NCBI RefSeq assembly: GCF_000002995.4
Contig: NW_025062477.1
Coordinates: 11,318,649 to 11,382,648 of the forward strand
Source of the DNA: Brugia malayi
Taxonomy: Eukaryota > Nematoda > Chromadorea > Rhabditida > Onchocercidae
Direction: 5' to 3'
Length of the DNA stretch: 64,000 nucleotides
Positions 50,416 through 63,248 of this stretch are shown one piece after another; the stretch's first letter is position 1; every line of letters starts with the position of its first letter. The translations under genes were made by a program, and so were the position numbers. The notes below the pieces were generated by a model. It saw only the letters and a list, made by a program, of their open reading frames with translations, had not been told where the DNA came from and made no database searches.

Positions 50416-52131
50416 CATTTTTCGTTTAATTCAGTTAATTTGATTTACATTTTTTAGTGGTTTTTCTAAATGATGAAATTATTTTACATCCATTATGCTA
50501 ATTTCAAATTTCTATTTTTTATTTTTTTTTTTTAAAAATTTTTTTCTCGTTAATTCAAAATGCATTAAATATTATTCTCATTTAATTTCAAATTATTAAT
50601 CAAAAGTTTACGATTAATTTCAAATTTCATAAATTTATTTTTTTTCGATTAAAAATGTAAAATTTGATTCATTTTCAATTTTAATTTAATTCGACATAAT
50701 ATTATCAAAATTATTTTCTTCTTGTCTTATATAAATAATCACTCTGTTTACTTCATTTGATAATTCATTGTTTACAAATTATTCATTCAATTTCCGTATT
50801 ATTGTTTACTTAACACCTCATCTTTTTGTTTACTTGTTTATTCGTCTGCTAGACTGAAAAATTTTGGTGTTCGTTAGATTATTAATAATATGAATATTAT
50901 TGGCGACAAGTTTAATTGAGCACAAATAAATTGATTCATATTTTTATAAATCAATTTAATATAAGAATCAATTATTCAATAAAATTTCTTTCCTTTTTTT
51001 TTTTTTTTTTAACAATTTTTCTTTTCTCATATATTCTTTTGCTTACCTGATTGTTATTTCTTCATTTATTGGCTTGGTTTTTAGTCAACCTCCGCCTTTT
51101 CTCGTCATCCCATATTTACATCGATAATATTTTCTATCATCATCTTTGCCTAACTGATATTTCATACCATTCATTCATTCATTCATGACCTTCATTTAGT
51201 CAAATACTTAACATTTTGTTGTTGTAAAGATTGTTCAAAAAATTTTTTATTACTTCGTTTTTCCTCTTTTTTTTTCTTCATAAAATTTGTTATAGTGTTC
51301 TAATTTTTCTAAATTTTACAAATAACAATCTAGTTTGATCAATCTAATCATTTTTTCTATTTTAATTTTACTTTGCAATTTTCTTTCTATACCTTGGTAT
51401 TAGAGTGATACTCATTTTTGCAATTTTTTTGATATAAAAGTCAATTGTGGAATATCTTAAATTTAATTAATTAACTAATTAATCGACTTTTTTTTTTTTT
51501 TTTGTAGGCTTTTCGAAGCTTTGATATATATAACTTTTAAAAACTTTAAAAGTAAATTGTTTAGAATATGAGAATTATTCAAATGTATACAATTGGTTCG
51601 GTAGCTGATATATATCACATAGTAAATATTTAATACTTAATATTTATTAAAATATGAAGTATTTGTAATACTTTTTAACTACACAAAGAGATGATTTAGT
51701 TGTGGTAACTATATTATTTGACATAAATGTTTAAAGTGCTTTGTAAATATCGAATTAATTTGGATGTAAGTGAGTAAAATATTACTAGAAAAATTAGAGA
51801 GAGTAGAGAGAAAGATTAATATTATCAGTACGGGATTATTTTATTATTGATAATAGAAGAATTTTATCTTCTTTTAAAAATTAATTCTGAATAAAATATG
51901 TTTTTCTTTTTTTTTTTAATTTTCTTGCAAATATTTTTTGTTCATATTTGAATAATTTGAATTTATCTCTGTACGGATAGTATTTGTTAGTTATAGTACG
52001 AATAATTGTTAGTTATAGTAGGAATATACGCGCATCACTTATTTCAATCAAAGCTATTATTATTACTTTTTCTTTTCCTTCTTCTTCCATTATTTTCTTT
52101 TATCATATTGAAAATTTCAGATGAACTACGG

Positions 52132-52937
52132 ATGAAACCGCTCAATAAATATTTCTCTGATGCTATTAGCGTATTTCCAAGTTTAGAAGTGCATAAATTT
52201 TTTCAAATTCATGGTATGAATTATGTGACCATTGTTGTGACAAATTAGAAACAAAAATTCATGATATTATTTATTAGACGAAAGATATCACTGTCATATT
52301 GAAACAAGAATAATAATGAATTTAAAATAATAAATAAAGATTGATTTTGAATATGTAACATGATATTATGTTAATAATCTTATATACTCGGGTTAGTATA
52401 CTAAGCTTTTGAGTATAGATTTAAAAGTCACGGAAAGAAGCATGAAGCCTTATTTCGATCAGGACGAGAAAAGTGAAAAAAAAATTAGTAGTTATTGATG
52501 TATAATAATGAATTTAAACAATAGTGATGATTTTGAGTCAAAATTAAAAGCGAAATTAGACATTATTGCTAAATACAAATGATTATTGTAGCTAAATTGA
52601 AATATTGTTTGATTAGGTTGGATAAAATGGATGATGAAAAAAAAAAATTTTTTTTCTAATTTAGTATTAATTTAGTATTCTAATTTAGTATTACAATCAT
52701 TGATTGACAGGTATATCGTTCACATAGCCTGAAAAATGTTTTTGAGGAATTTAAATTAGAAGTTGAAATCAACAAGATGCTTTTCAGCTTCTAACTTAAA
52801 TGTAAAATGAGTATTGCAGGACTGTGCAAAAGCAATCCAAATGGTAAGCCTGTTATTGAATTACGAATCTCATCGGAGGTGCCTTTCGATCTCTTGCCTT
52901 CACTGATTTTTTCAACTTATTCTCTTTATACCAGGCT

Positions 52938-52976
<39 letters not shown>

Positions 52977-55900
52977 GAGATTATAAACTAAATGAAAAGT
53001 TTGGATTTGACTATTTAATGAAGGATTAGAGGATTATTTTAATAGTTTATGCAAACTGTAATTTGTACAAAAGTGTTTTATAAAAATTCGTAGACCGTTC
53101 ACTTAATAAATATTATTGACTTTTTATTTTCGAAATATTAGTTTTTTTTTTTTTTTTCTAATATAATGGAAAATACTAATTGGAATAATTTATGGATTCG
53201 GAAATTTTTTTTTTCCTGCAGATGTTCGGATAAAAAACATACGTTGTACATAATCATTGATGTTCGTAATTGCTCCGAGGAATGCCTCCATACTTTTCTT
53301 CAAACACTGCGACAATCAGCCGTATGTTTCTGTTTAAATTAATACATTTCGATGATTAAGTTTTTAGCAATTTAGTGAGATTCTATACCTCATTGAATGT
53401 TAAGAAAAGTGATGATGGTCTAGGTTACTGATCGATTTTCAGGTACGCAATGTATACTTCATGAAATTTTCAGAAAAAAAAAAGAAATATTATTGTTGAA
53501 CTTGAAGTGATTAAAATTGCTAAATTGATTTAAGTGTACTTTTTTTTTTTTTTTTTTTCAGTCATGGCTTGAAGGTACGATTGACTGCATATTATGGGTT
53601 ATCGGGTCCTCTTTGCCTAATATAGAAACTATCATCAATGAAGATCTCATTTTATCACGAGCTAAAGTTAGCATTTCCTAAGATTTTATGAATATGTATT
53701 TAAGTATGTATTGTTTTTCAAAAAGTATTTATCTAAAAAAGAACTGTAACACCTTAATCTATAAACAGTGTAACCCTGTAAAAGATGACGTATCAAATTT
53801 ACTTTGCAGAATATCATGGCCGATATTGAGGGTATTACAAAATATATTGAAGCGGGCAGTTTTTCAACATATTTAAATGGTTTAATCGATCCCGAGATTA
53901 CGCGACATTTTCTTCAAATGCGATTCGTTAGTTTCGTTGTGTTCGAGTGAAAGTTTATGTGGAACGAAAATATAGAATCTTTGGGAAAGAAATAATAAGT
54001 ATTGCCGTCGAATCGTTTACTATAGCTTAGCTATTGATAGTGTGATAATACTGCCGGCAGCCATTAATTATTTCGTTTGAATCATCGACTGTTTAAGGCA
54101 AAATATGAGATTCATTTTACACTGAAGCTTTTTTAATCTTTTCTTTATTATCATTTATTGTCATCAGCGGTTGCCTACTAAACTTCATAATGTTGTAGTC
54201 AAACATTTGATATCAGCGAAAAAAATTAATTATATTTCCTTCAATGCAGTTCGTTTTTCGTATTCATATGACAGCAGATATATTGTACATTGAATTTTTT
54301 TTTTTCAATATTTGTATAACTTATTTGCTTTCATTGTTTATTCATCAGTGAATTCTATTGCAGTGTGTGGAAGATTTGTTGAAAAAAACACACAAAACAG
54401 CAAAACTGTATATGAGTTTACATGAATATCTAAAGCAGTTTGAAGTGCCGCAAGACCTTACAACCGCTAATGCTGATTTATTGCGGGAACAATCTGAAGA
54501 GTATGTTTTTTTTTTACATTTACAAGTTTTATTATAGTCACGCTTTTTATTGTTTTACTGGGATCACAGGTGTTTAGAGTTTTGATTTCGGCAAACTTTG
54601 TTTTACTTTTTTTTCTAACGTTTAAAAGCGAAAATTGAATGAAATGTGAAAAATCATCGAAATAAGCTAGAAATTCAAAATTAAATTTGCTTATAACTGC
54701 AAAGAAAGTTAACTAAATAGCTTTTACACTTCTTTTAATCAAGTATTTATATGTATCATTCATAGTTCTATAATATTTTCTATATTCTGTTTATGTTTTC
54801 AATCAGTTATTATTTGCCACCAAATATTTTAACGTTTTTAAAACACGTTAGATTATATCTAATGCTGTTTGATTACATTCGAGATAGTGAAAAGTCTTTT
54901 TTTTTTTTTTTTTTTTTTTAGAGAAAGTGATAGAATACTGTATAATGCTTCTATCATTCCAAAAAAAAAAAAGAATATTTAAAAAGTCGTCGATAATAGG
55001 CATTATTTATTGGTACAGTATTTTGCTGAGAACTGTTATATTTTTCATATTATATTTTCATATTGAATTGAGGCTCTTTTTTCTTTTCTTTTTTGTTTTT
55101 TTTTTTTTTGATTGACAGAACTAATCTGTTTGTTTGCTGTGCAAATCTTATACTTTTACACCTTTACAGATTAAAGAATCGATGGAATGCTGTGAAAGAT
55201 GAACCAGATGTGATATTTTTGTTGCATCGTGGCGAAATACTGTGCGAAGAACTAAAAACACAATATAACAATCTTCACCATCTTGATTCTTACCTCTTCG
55301 CGTATGTTTTATTTTATTACTTCTTAAACTCTTAGATTGTTATTCTTCTTATGAATACCGTTAGAGATTTTTATTGCGAATATGACATCGATTATAATTT
55401 TCAAACATGAATCATGATTACTATTTTATAATTTATATGTTCTCTTCTATCTTTTTTTTTTTTTCGTTTATTTTTTTATTCATTTATATTTAGTTTATTT
55501 CTTTTTGTCCGTATGGCGATCAAACAGTTTAAGTATTATTTAGCTATTCTTATAATTTAGAATTTAGATTCAAAAATGCACATCTATGGATGTTGTTAAT
55601 GTCCATAAATTTTTATAGTACCTTTTCATTTCTGTCTTTAGAAATCAATTTTGTGTTTTATTTCACCTTGAAAATTGTTTATTAAGCTGATAACCTTAAT
55701 CAGAAGTGTCTTATCACTTATACAAATAGGACTTCCGATTAAATACCAACAAATTAAGTAAAGTAAATCATAATAATGCATTTTGTCTATTTAAAATAGC
55801 TCTTTCTTTTTTTAATATTTGTATGTTTGCAATTAACCTTAGAATTTTTAAAATTAATTAAAACATTTTCCATGATTTTCACTTTACAGAACTGAATATC

Positions 55901-58900
55901 AGATCATATCTGTTCATCAAAATTCTTAGATTTACTAGAAATTTTTTCGATTCCATAACTACAGAGTTTAATCTATCATATGTTTTGTGGAAGAGTTTTT
56001 TTTTTTCTTTTTTTTAATCAGCATAATGTAATTAGCATAAATGTGTCAGTGATAAATGTCCCTTTTTCTAATAACGTTGATTATATATTCGTATAATCAT
56101 ATAAGTTTCTGATGTTCTGATTTTTACATTTTACTCTAGCTTATTTTTTTCATCTTTTTTTTACAGTGATGCAGTAAATCGTGCTGTATCAGGGTTCGAA
56201 GAAGTTAAAGTTGTAATGCAGCGAAGTAGTTCAAGCATATCAAAACGTCTATACGCTCTTAAATGTTCAGCAGAAGCAGTTGAATTTTTGAAATATGTTC
56301 CACAGGTTTAGTTTTTCTTTACGATTAAGTGCTCTTTTTCAGGTTTTTGAAATTATATTTTGTGCAGATCGTTTTCTTCCGAAGTTTTGTAATTTTTGAT
56401 TGTAGCTTCTTATTTTATTTTTCTTTATTTTTTTAAACAATTTCTTTGTAGTTGATGGAATTTATCAATAATGAAATAGATGATTTGGAACAGCTAAAAG
56501 TAATCAGGATATTCAGTGTTGTAAGATTGACATCTCAGGTTGGTTCTAATAATATTCAATCATTTAATCATAATTTTAGTAATAAATTTCTTAGTTCTTT
56601 TCTTTCCTGTTCTTTCTTCTTTTTCTTTTTTCCTGATTCAGTTATTTCGTGTCAAATTAAAAACTCATTCATATAATTTTTGTTTATATATTGTTTATTT
56701 TAGATTAAGCAAGTGGATAGTAAAACCACAGAATTGACAAGATACTTAGATGAAGCTGATAGCCGTCTGAAAGAAGTGGTGCATTTGCCAGAGGAAGGCT
56801 CATTTGGAAATGTAGACCGGAAAAGAATCACTGATATGTTCGATTCATTCAGTTCCTTTCTAGTATCTTGTAAACAGCGTGTTATGGAAGTACGGCCTAT
56901 TGTTCAAGCTGCACTTGATTCCCGTATTCACATTGATCAGGTGTTTAATTTCAATTTTTATTTTACATCTTTTATTTTTAGAAATTTTATTTCTAGAAAT
57001 ATTTGATTTTTGTCTGGATTTAGTTTTTGTGAAGTTTTAATTGGTATTCTAGTAGTCTCTTTTCGTTTAATTTTAATTCAGTTCGCTATTCTGATTTCCT
57101 GCCACTATGAGGAAATTAAGAACTTTCATTGATACGATGATATTACTTATAAATTTAGGTGTATAATTGGGCTTTGCTTCACGCTAAAAGAAGTGATAAT
57201 GAAAAGGAGAAAGAAATGTTAGTTTCGAAATATCCGTCTACTGCTATTGCTCGTCTTCATGAGTATGTCGCTGTTAGTTCGACTGATTGCACAGTAAGTT
57301 CTGATTATAAATTATTTGCTATTGTTAGGTTTTCAGATTTGGAATAGTTATATTTCTTATATTTTATTTCCCGTAATGTAACGTGTAATAGATGAATATT
57401 TCATATTTCATAGCTGAGCGCAAATTGTCCAAATCAATTATTTGGTGAAATTTGTTTGTACCATTTAATTTTTTTTTCTCTTTTTCGTAAATAAGAAATA
57501 TTGATTTCATTGTTAGGTTCGACAGGAAATAGAAAAATTACTTTCGGATTGCGAAAAAGCCATTATGGGTTTGGATCCTACACTCAAGATTTGCGATTTA
57601 CGTTGCCAAATGAGCGCTAGCTCAAGTCAAGAAAGTGGTGATGGTACTGCGAGTCAGGAAGTTGGCGCTGTTGATTCATGCTTTAGTGGAGAAGCTGATT
57701 GTTCAATCATTGATTTATCGTTACCAAAAAGTCGTTGCTCTGATTTATCAGATTCAGTGTCCGATACACCGATGGAGGTATATTCGGATGTGGAAGAAAG
57801 TTTTACTGTTGATTTGCGGAATGATTTGAATGCAACTGAACATTCTCGGCAACAGACAAGCCCAGCTCCAACGCAGTATGAAATTCCAATTTCAAAAGCA
57901 ACTACTTCAACAGAACATCAACAGCCGGTTATTGTTTTTACATTTTTCTTTTTTCTTTTTGCTTTTCATATATTTCTCCATATTTTCTTTCCATAACTAT
58001 TTATTAGTCTAGTTATTCACATTATCCCTTTCTTTCTTTTTTTGATTAAAAATTGATTTTGCATATTTGTGGCATGCACAGATTCAGTGTTCTAAAAGTT
58101 GTATTTTAATTACGAAATAACTGATTTTCTGATATATAATATAAAAGCAGATGTAGATGTATGCATGTATTTATTTTTAAACATTGGTTTCTTTGAACAT
58201 ATATTTTATAAGACAAAATTTCTTAATATTTTTTTTTTTTCTATTTTAGGGATTAACAGAATTGGAAGAAGTTCGATGGCGTCGCAATTCATGGGCACCA
58301 TCCGTACATACCGGTCCATTGGAAATCATTGAGGAATCCGCAATTGGAGCTGCACCCGTAACCCTTAATATGACTAATAAAGTAAACTTTATATATGAAA
58401 TATTTTTTTTTTTTTTTAATGAAGATCAGTTTACCTATTTTCATATAAAACATATCTGTGATAAGTGAAAAACTGTTGAACTATTGTGATGAATTTAAAA
58501 AACACTAAATATTGTCTTGATATTTTATATTAGCAATAGTATTGCGTATTTTTAATATTTCAACTTGTTACACTTATTTTAGGTGATTACATCGATGTCT
58601 ACAAATACATTGCACAAAAGATTGGATCAACGTCGTTCTGCTAGTACTGTTCCATTACGTCTTCCAAATCCATTCCTGATAAACGGAGCTGCTCGTCCCG
58701 GATCAGCACGATTTGTGGTATCTCAGAAATCACGGCGTCCATTGATGAGAACTTCTAGTAGTGATTTTTTGGAAGAGGTATTGCTAAATTTTAGGAAAAC
58801 TTCAAAATATCTCCAGTTTTGCGATGTTTATAACTGTAATAAATGTATTTTATAGGATTGTCGTTCAGCTCTAAGCGCTTTCCAGTTTCTGGACGATGAC

Positions 58901-61900
58901 TGCTGCAGCATAAGTGAATCATCACCTCAACCAACTATCGCATCAGGTTTTATACTTCTATTCTTGATTTGCTTTACTCATTGAAGGATGATAGTTCAAT
59001 TAAAATACATAGCAATAACTACGGTTTATATTTCATTATTGGCATATTTTAGCTTTTGTAATGAGCACTCGGCTTTTTATGGAACATTTCTGAATGATTA
59101 ATTAATGTTTTCTAATATACTGAATTTTGTGTTTTATAGCATTCTCAGCTTTGGATTTTTCGATGCGTTCCGAACAGATAGATATGATACGAGATTGGCT
59201 AAGTCCGGCGAAAACAAGTGATGCGAATTTCAGAATTGAATGTACTGTTGTACGGGATTTGCTGGATTCGGAAATTGATTATGTCAGTGCTTTAAGGCTT
59301 GTCGTTCAGGTACGTTTTCTTGCTTGATCTGAAGGTTTTTCTGTTTAATTAGCAATGTTTTAGGTGAATTTCTAAAATGAATTTGAAAATTTTCATGTTA
59401 ATTCAATTTTTTACTACCATTGTCAATTTAGTAAGAAATCCATGCTTCATTTGTAATCCAAGATTTGTTTGAGATTAATGTCAAAATATGAACTTATTGT
59501 TGAATAATTGTGTGTTGAATGAATCATACTGGTAGATTATCAGAAATATAATATATGCTATTTTCTTATATCTTCCAGGATTTCATGCCGGAAATGGCGC
59601 GAGTTGATATCCCGAGTGCACTTCGTGGTAAAAAGTCATGTATTTTTGGAAATATCGAGAAACTTTTTCAATTCCATGCTCATTCATTTTTGCCTCAGCT
59701 TATTTCACGACTGAGGTAAAAGAAAAATTTTAAACTGTAAAAGTGTTGAATAAATATTGATATATTGTTAATGATAAAATGATATTCTGAAACTTTAGCA
59801 AATATTAAATTATAATTTGTTTGTAGATTTCGTTGTGCTGATGAATCAGTTTCAATGACAACTGGGCGATTATTTCTCGACAATCTTAGCTATTTTGAAT
59901 TGTATGCATTGTATGCAAAAAATAAACCTAAATCTGATCAATTGATGCGTGAAGCTGGGCATAAATTTTTTAGTTCTGTTCAGGTTGGTGGGATAATTTT
60001 TTTTTTGACAAATCATTTGTCAATTTTCGAATACATATTTGGCTTTTTTTTTATTAGTTTTAAGAGATTTTACCTTTTGTTGTTCAAAGTATTTCTTTTT
60101 ACGTGCTTTATTTTTATTTTTATTTCAATGAAAATTTGCAGAGCTTGGCTGACTTATCACATTTATTAATTAAACCGATTGAAAGGATAGGAAAATATGC
60201 TCTTGCACTTCAACAACTTCTCAATGCTGCACCACCAAACAAAGTGGTTAGTGGTCACTGTCTTCTTGACAAACATTAAATATTTATATTTTCCTTTCAT
60301 TGTAAGTTTAAATTTAGCTTAACATTTCAATTAACTTTTTTGACTGTCAACTTTCAATTCCAGGAAGTTGTAGAGGTATTAGAAAAAGTGGCTATGATAG
60401 TTGGGCAGCAAATTCGTCGTGGTACTGATTTATTAGCAATGGAACGAATAAGTAGTTGCGATTTGAATCTCAAGGAGCAAGGAAATTTGTTACGGCATGA
60501 TACGATGTATGTCACTGAAAAACGTGGTTTGCAATCTAAGAAACGTGTACGAAGCGTATTCCTATTCGAGAATTGTGTTGTCCTTACAAAACCAAAATTA
60601 TCTCGATCATGGCGAGGAAATACATTTGATGAGCTGAAATATAAAAGTAGTATACAGGTGTTTTAATTTTATCGACTTTTTTTCTTTTATTACTCTTTTT
60701 GTTATTGAATCAGTTGGTAATCTCTGCTTCATAATTTCTAAATCTCGACTTGTTTCTTGTAATTTATTTTTTATTGATATATAATTTTAATTAAAGAATA
60801 ACTAAGGAAAAATTAAAGCCATACAAATTAATTGTTGTCAATTAATGTTAATGAAGGCTAAATAGATTTCAATGAAATTTGAAATCAATATATCTAGTAA
60901 TCAAATTGAATGGAATTGGTCGAAAGTTTCCTTTCTGACTTTTGTTTTTAATATTTGAATAGCAAGTTTATTGGATACCAAGTTTTTCTTTTTTGTGCTT
61001 CCATAAATTTTACCTTATTTTTTCTCTGGTTTCATTAAGATATTGGTTGAAATATTTATCAGTTTTATGATTCTGTAGTGAAATAAAATTATTTCATTTA
61101 AGATGACTGACTGCGGCTTAACAGAAATGGTGAAAGATTCAAAAGTTAAATTTGAATTATGGTTTCGAAAGCAGAAAAATTCATTCACATATGTAATGGA
61201 GGTAAAATTTTGACAATTTTCAGAATTTTTTTATTTTCCTAGATTTTTTTTTTCTTATATTTTTGTATGGATCTCTTTTTCATAGTGTTAGATTATTTTG
61301 CTATGAAAAATGTTAAACTTTTGCAAATATTTTTTTTGAAATAATATAAGATGCGATTATTTAACTTTATATGTTTTAGTCACAAACAGCAAGTATTCGT
61401 GATGCTTGGGTTGAAGATATTCGTAATATTCTTTGGAATCAAGCAATTCGAAGTCGTGAAAAGAATATTCGTGAAAAGGCAAATATGGGCATTGAGTTAC
61501 ATTCCTCGTATATTCATTTAGGACCACGCGCTACGGTTAGTAATATGTGTATATTTGTTGTAGAAATGGGGAATATGTATGATGAGATGATTGAGATGTA
61601 GCTTGATAATGAGATATGATGTACTTGATGCCGAATCAAAAAGTTGTTTAAATTCCTTGTTTAAAAAAAAGTATTGAAAAATCAAAAAGATGTTGAAAAA
61701 AGCTAAGCTAATTGATCTTTTAAAAATTTTGTTCACATCCACTAAAGATTGAAGATCGAGATATTGCCTGATCAGTGAAATTAGTTTATTTGAAATTCCA
61801 CTTATTTTACTAATGTAGCAACTTAAAAGAAAAAAATTCCGCTTATGTACTGATATAATTACTTATATATTAGTAATAAATGTTTTTAATTGTTGTTATC

Positions 61901-62611
61901 AAACAAATGAAGATATATCATAGCTTATTGAATTGTACAAGTTTAACTATCTTGTTCAAAATTCAGGAAATTTTGGACAGGATTTTTTCCATCATTCTTT
62001 TTTTTTTCCATTACAGCTTAGTGGATTGCGTGATTTTGGTTTTGTGGAAGGTACTCGACGACCATGCTCACTAATATCATTAACAGCTTCGTCATGTTCA
62101 AGTTCAAATAATTTAGGACGAGTACAAGGTAACATTTATTTACTTTTAGAAATTTCACTTATGTTAGATAAAAATAATTTTTTTTTTTTTTTTTTTGCAG
62201 AATGTACATTATCAGCTCCTATAGATTATTTTATTGTTTCCGTAATTTTTTGGGATTTATTGAGGCATTTAGATTAGATTCCATGACATATCTATGATAT
62301 GAAGATATCATCCCGTACGGAGGAACAAAGAAAAATAGAGAGTTTTTCTTTTTTTAATTTTTACATGAGGCAATTAGAGTAATTCTCTGTATAAAATGGC
62401 TGAGATTTCCTGTCGAGTATACTTTTGTATTCTGAGAAAATTGGTATTTTTTTTAACAGGAAGGGGTACATGCGAAATTAGCGGTGATCTTTGTCGGGTG
62501 GAAGAAGGTGATGAATGGGAAAGTATGCACGAGTCCAGTCCAACTGTCAAGTATGCAGAAAGCACACTTCCACGTTTTCGAGCTCCACCACCACCAGATC
62601 TGAATCAGTAA
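52132..62611 (+). CDS. PLEKHG4 (puratrophin-1/quattro)-like RhoGEF
   Basis: Dbl-family guanine-nucleotide exchange factor for Rho GTPases. Exons: 52132-52213, 52820-52934, 53222-53321, 53562-53666, 53810-53926, 54364-54500, 55170-55301, 56167-56305, 56452-56538, 56704-56940, 57159-57293, 57517-57927, 58250-58381, 58583-58777, 58856-58946, 59140-59309, 59579-59715, 59827-59983, 60142-60243, 60364-60657, 61103-61201, 61380-61535, 62017-62128, 62460-62611; 1197 residues. CRAL-TRIO-like domain about 28-170 (TLYIIIDVRNCS), helical spectrin-like region 170-420, Ser-rich linker 475-735. DH about 760-945 contains CIFGNIEKLFQFH and LIKPIERIGKYALALQQLL; PH about 955-1085 contains VRSVFLFENCVVLTKPK and ends DAWVEDIRNIL. 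The ATGs at 52121 and 52132 both follow TTTCAG; upstream exons in the desert remain possible. Intron 2 has a GC donor. AATAAA at 62613-62618. Confidence 0.85.
62017..62277 (+). CDS. alternative last exons of the PLEKHG4-like gene (exon 23 plus exon 24a)
   Basis: Exon 23 (62017-62128) can join in the same phase to 62201-62277, after a strong TTTTTTTTGCAG acceptor. This gives 25 other C-terminal residues that begin ECTLSAP and end DLLRHLD. That tail is hydrophobic (DYFIVSVIFWDLL), unlike the Pro-rich hydrophilic tail from 62460. No AATAAA follows closely. Confidence 0.4.
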   Translation, partial: LSGLRDFGFVEGTRRPCSLISLTASSCSSSNNLGRVQGNIYLLLEISLMLDKNNFFFFFFAECTLSAPIDYFIVSVIFWDLLRHLD

Positions 62612-62612
62612 T

Positions 62613-62618
62613 AATAAA
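62613..62618 (+). terminator. poly(A) signal of the PLEKHG4-like gene
   Basis: AATAAA starts two bases after the stop codon, implying a very short 3' UTR. A second AATAAA near 62947 could serve instead. Confidence 0.4.
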
Positions 62619-63109
62619 AGTGTCAACCAATGAATGATTCATCCAAGATAATTGTTTTTCTCATTGGTGCTGTAATTATTTTATCTCCCATATTTTATCC
62701 TCTTTTTTCTTTTGTATGCATGGTGATATTATTCCATTGTTATCAAATTTGTTATCAAATTCCAGATTGTCATAAGAGATTTAGTCATTCAGACAATCAT
62801 TCTCAATCTTTTATGCTCTGTGAATGCTATCTACACGCATGATATATGTCATCATCACATATTCAAATTTGCCAAGATTTATAGTTTTATTGCAGAATCT
62901 AATACTGCATAAACTTTAAAAGCCTTTCTCGGACTGATTGCCGTTGAATAAAAGTTATGTCACTATTACTTTAATTAAATATAATAATATAATAAATTAT
63001 AGTTCAATTGCAACTTGAATCTGTAGGATAACTGAATTCATCAACTTTTTTTATTTCTCTAAATTTACATAATATTCAATGGCGAATAGGAAAGAAAAGA
63101 TCTACTCAC

Positions 63110-63248
63110 TCCATCTGCTTTGCCGATTTGTTTGTCCCATATAAACAATTACTGCAGGTGCTTTACATAATTTCAAGTATCCTTCTATGCTTGCCTTACT
63201 GTGCTTAATTGAGCTTTGCTTTCTTCTCGTTCTCTTTTGATGAGCGGT
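63110..63248 (-). CDS. possible internal exon of an unknown - strand gene
   Basis: Open for 139 bases between AGTATAG (3' splice site) and GGA|GTGAGT (5' splice site). The translation begins TAHQKRTRRKQSSIKHSK and continues with a hydrophobic stretch containing PAVIVYMG. The protein-like mix and good splice sites are suggestive, but I find no partner exon and recognise no family. Confidence 0.22.

Larger units (their letters stand above)
31770..52120. other. 20-kb AT-rich intergenic region (gene desert)
   Basis: No exon with convincing protein-like sequence on either strand. Contents: dense poly(A)/poly(T) runs of 10 to 32 bases, trinucleotide and dinucleotide microsatellites, four tandem arrays, GATA-site clusters and one complex island at 50260-50415, each listed separately. 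It separates two divergent 5' ends, so regulatory sequence for one or both genes is expected, but none is proved. Confidence 0.75.

Noticed and set aside
31770..52120. Bacterial endosymbiont (Wolbachia-type) insertion
   Set aside because: Many filariae carry such insertions, but I see no bacterial coding sequence here, intact or broken.
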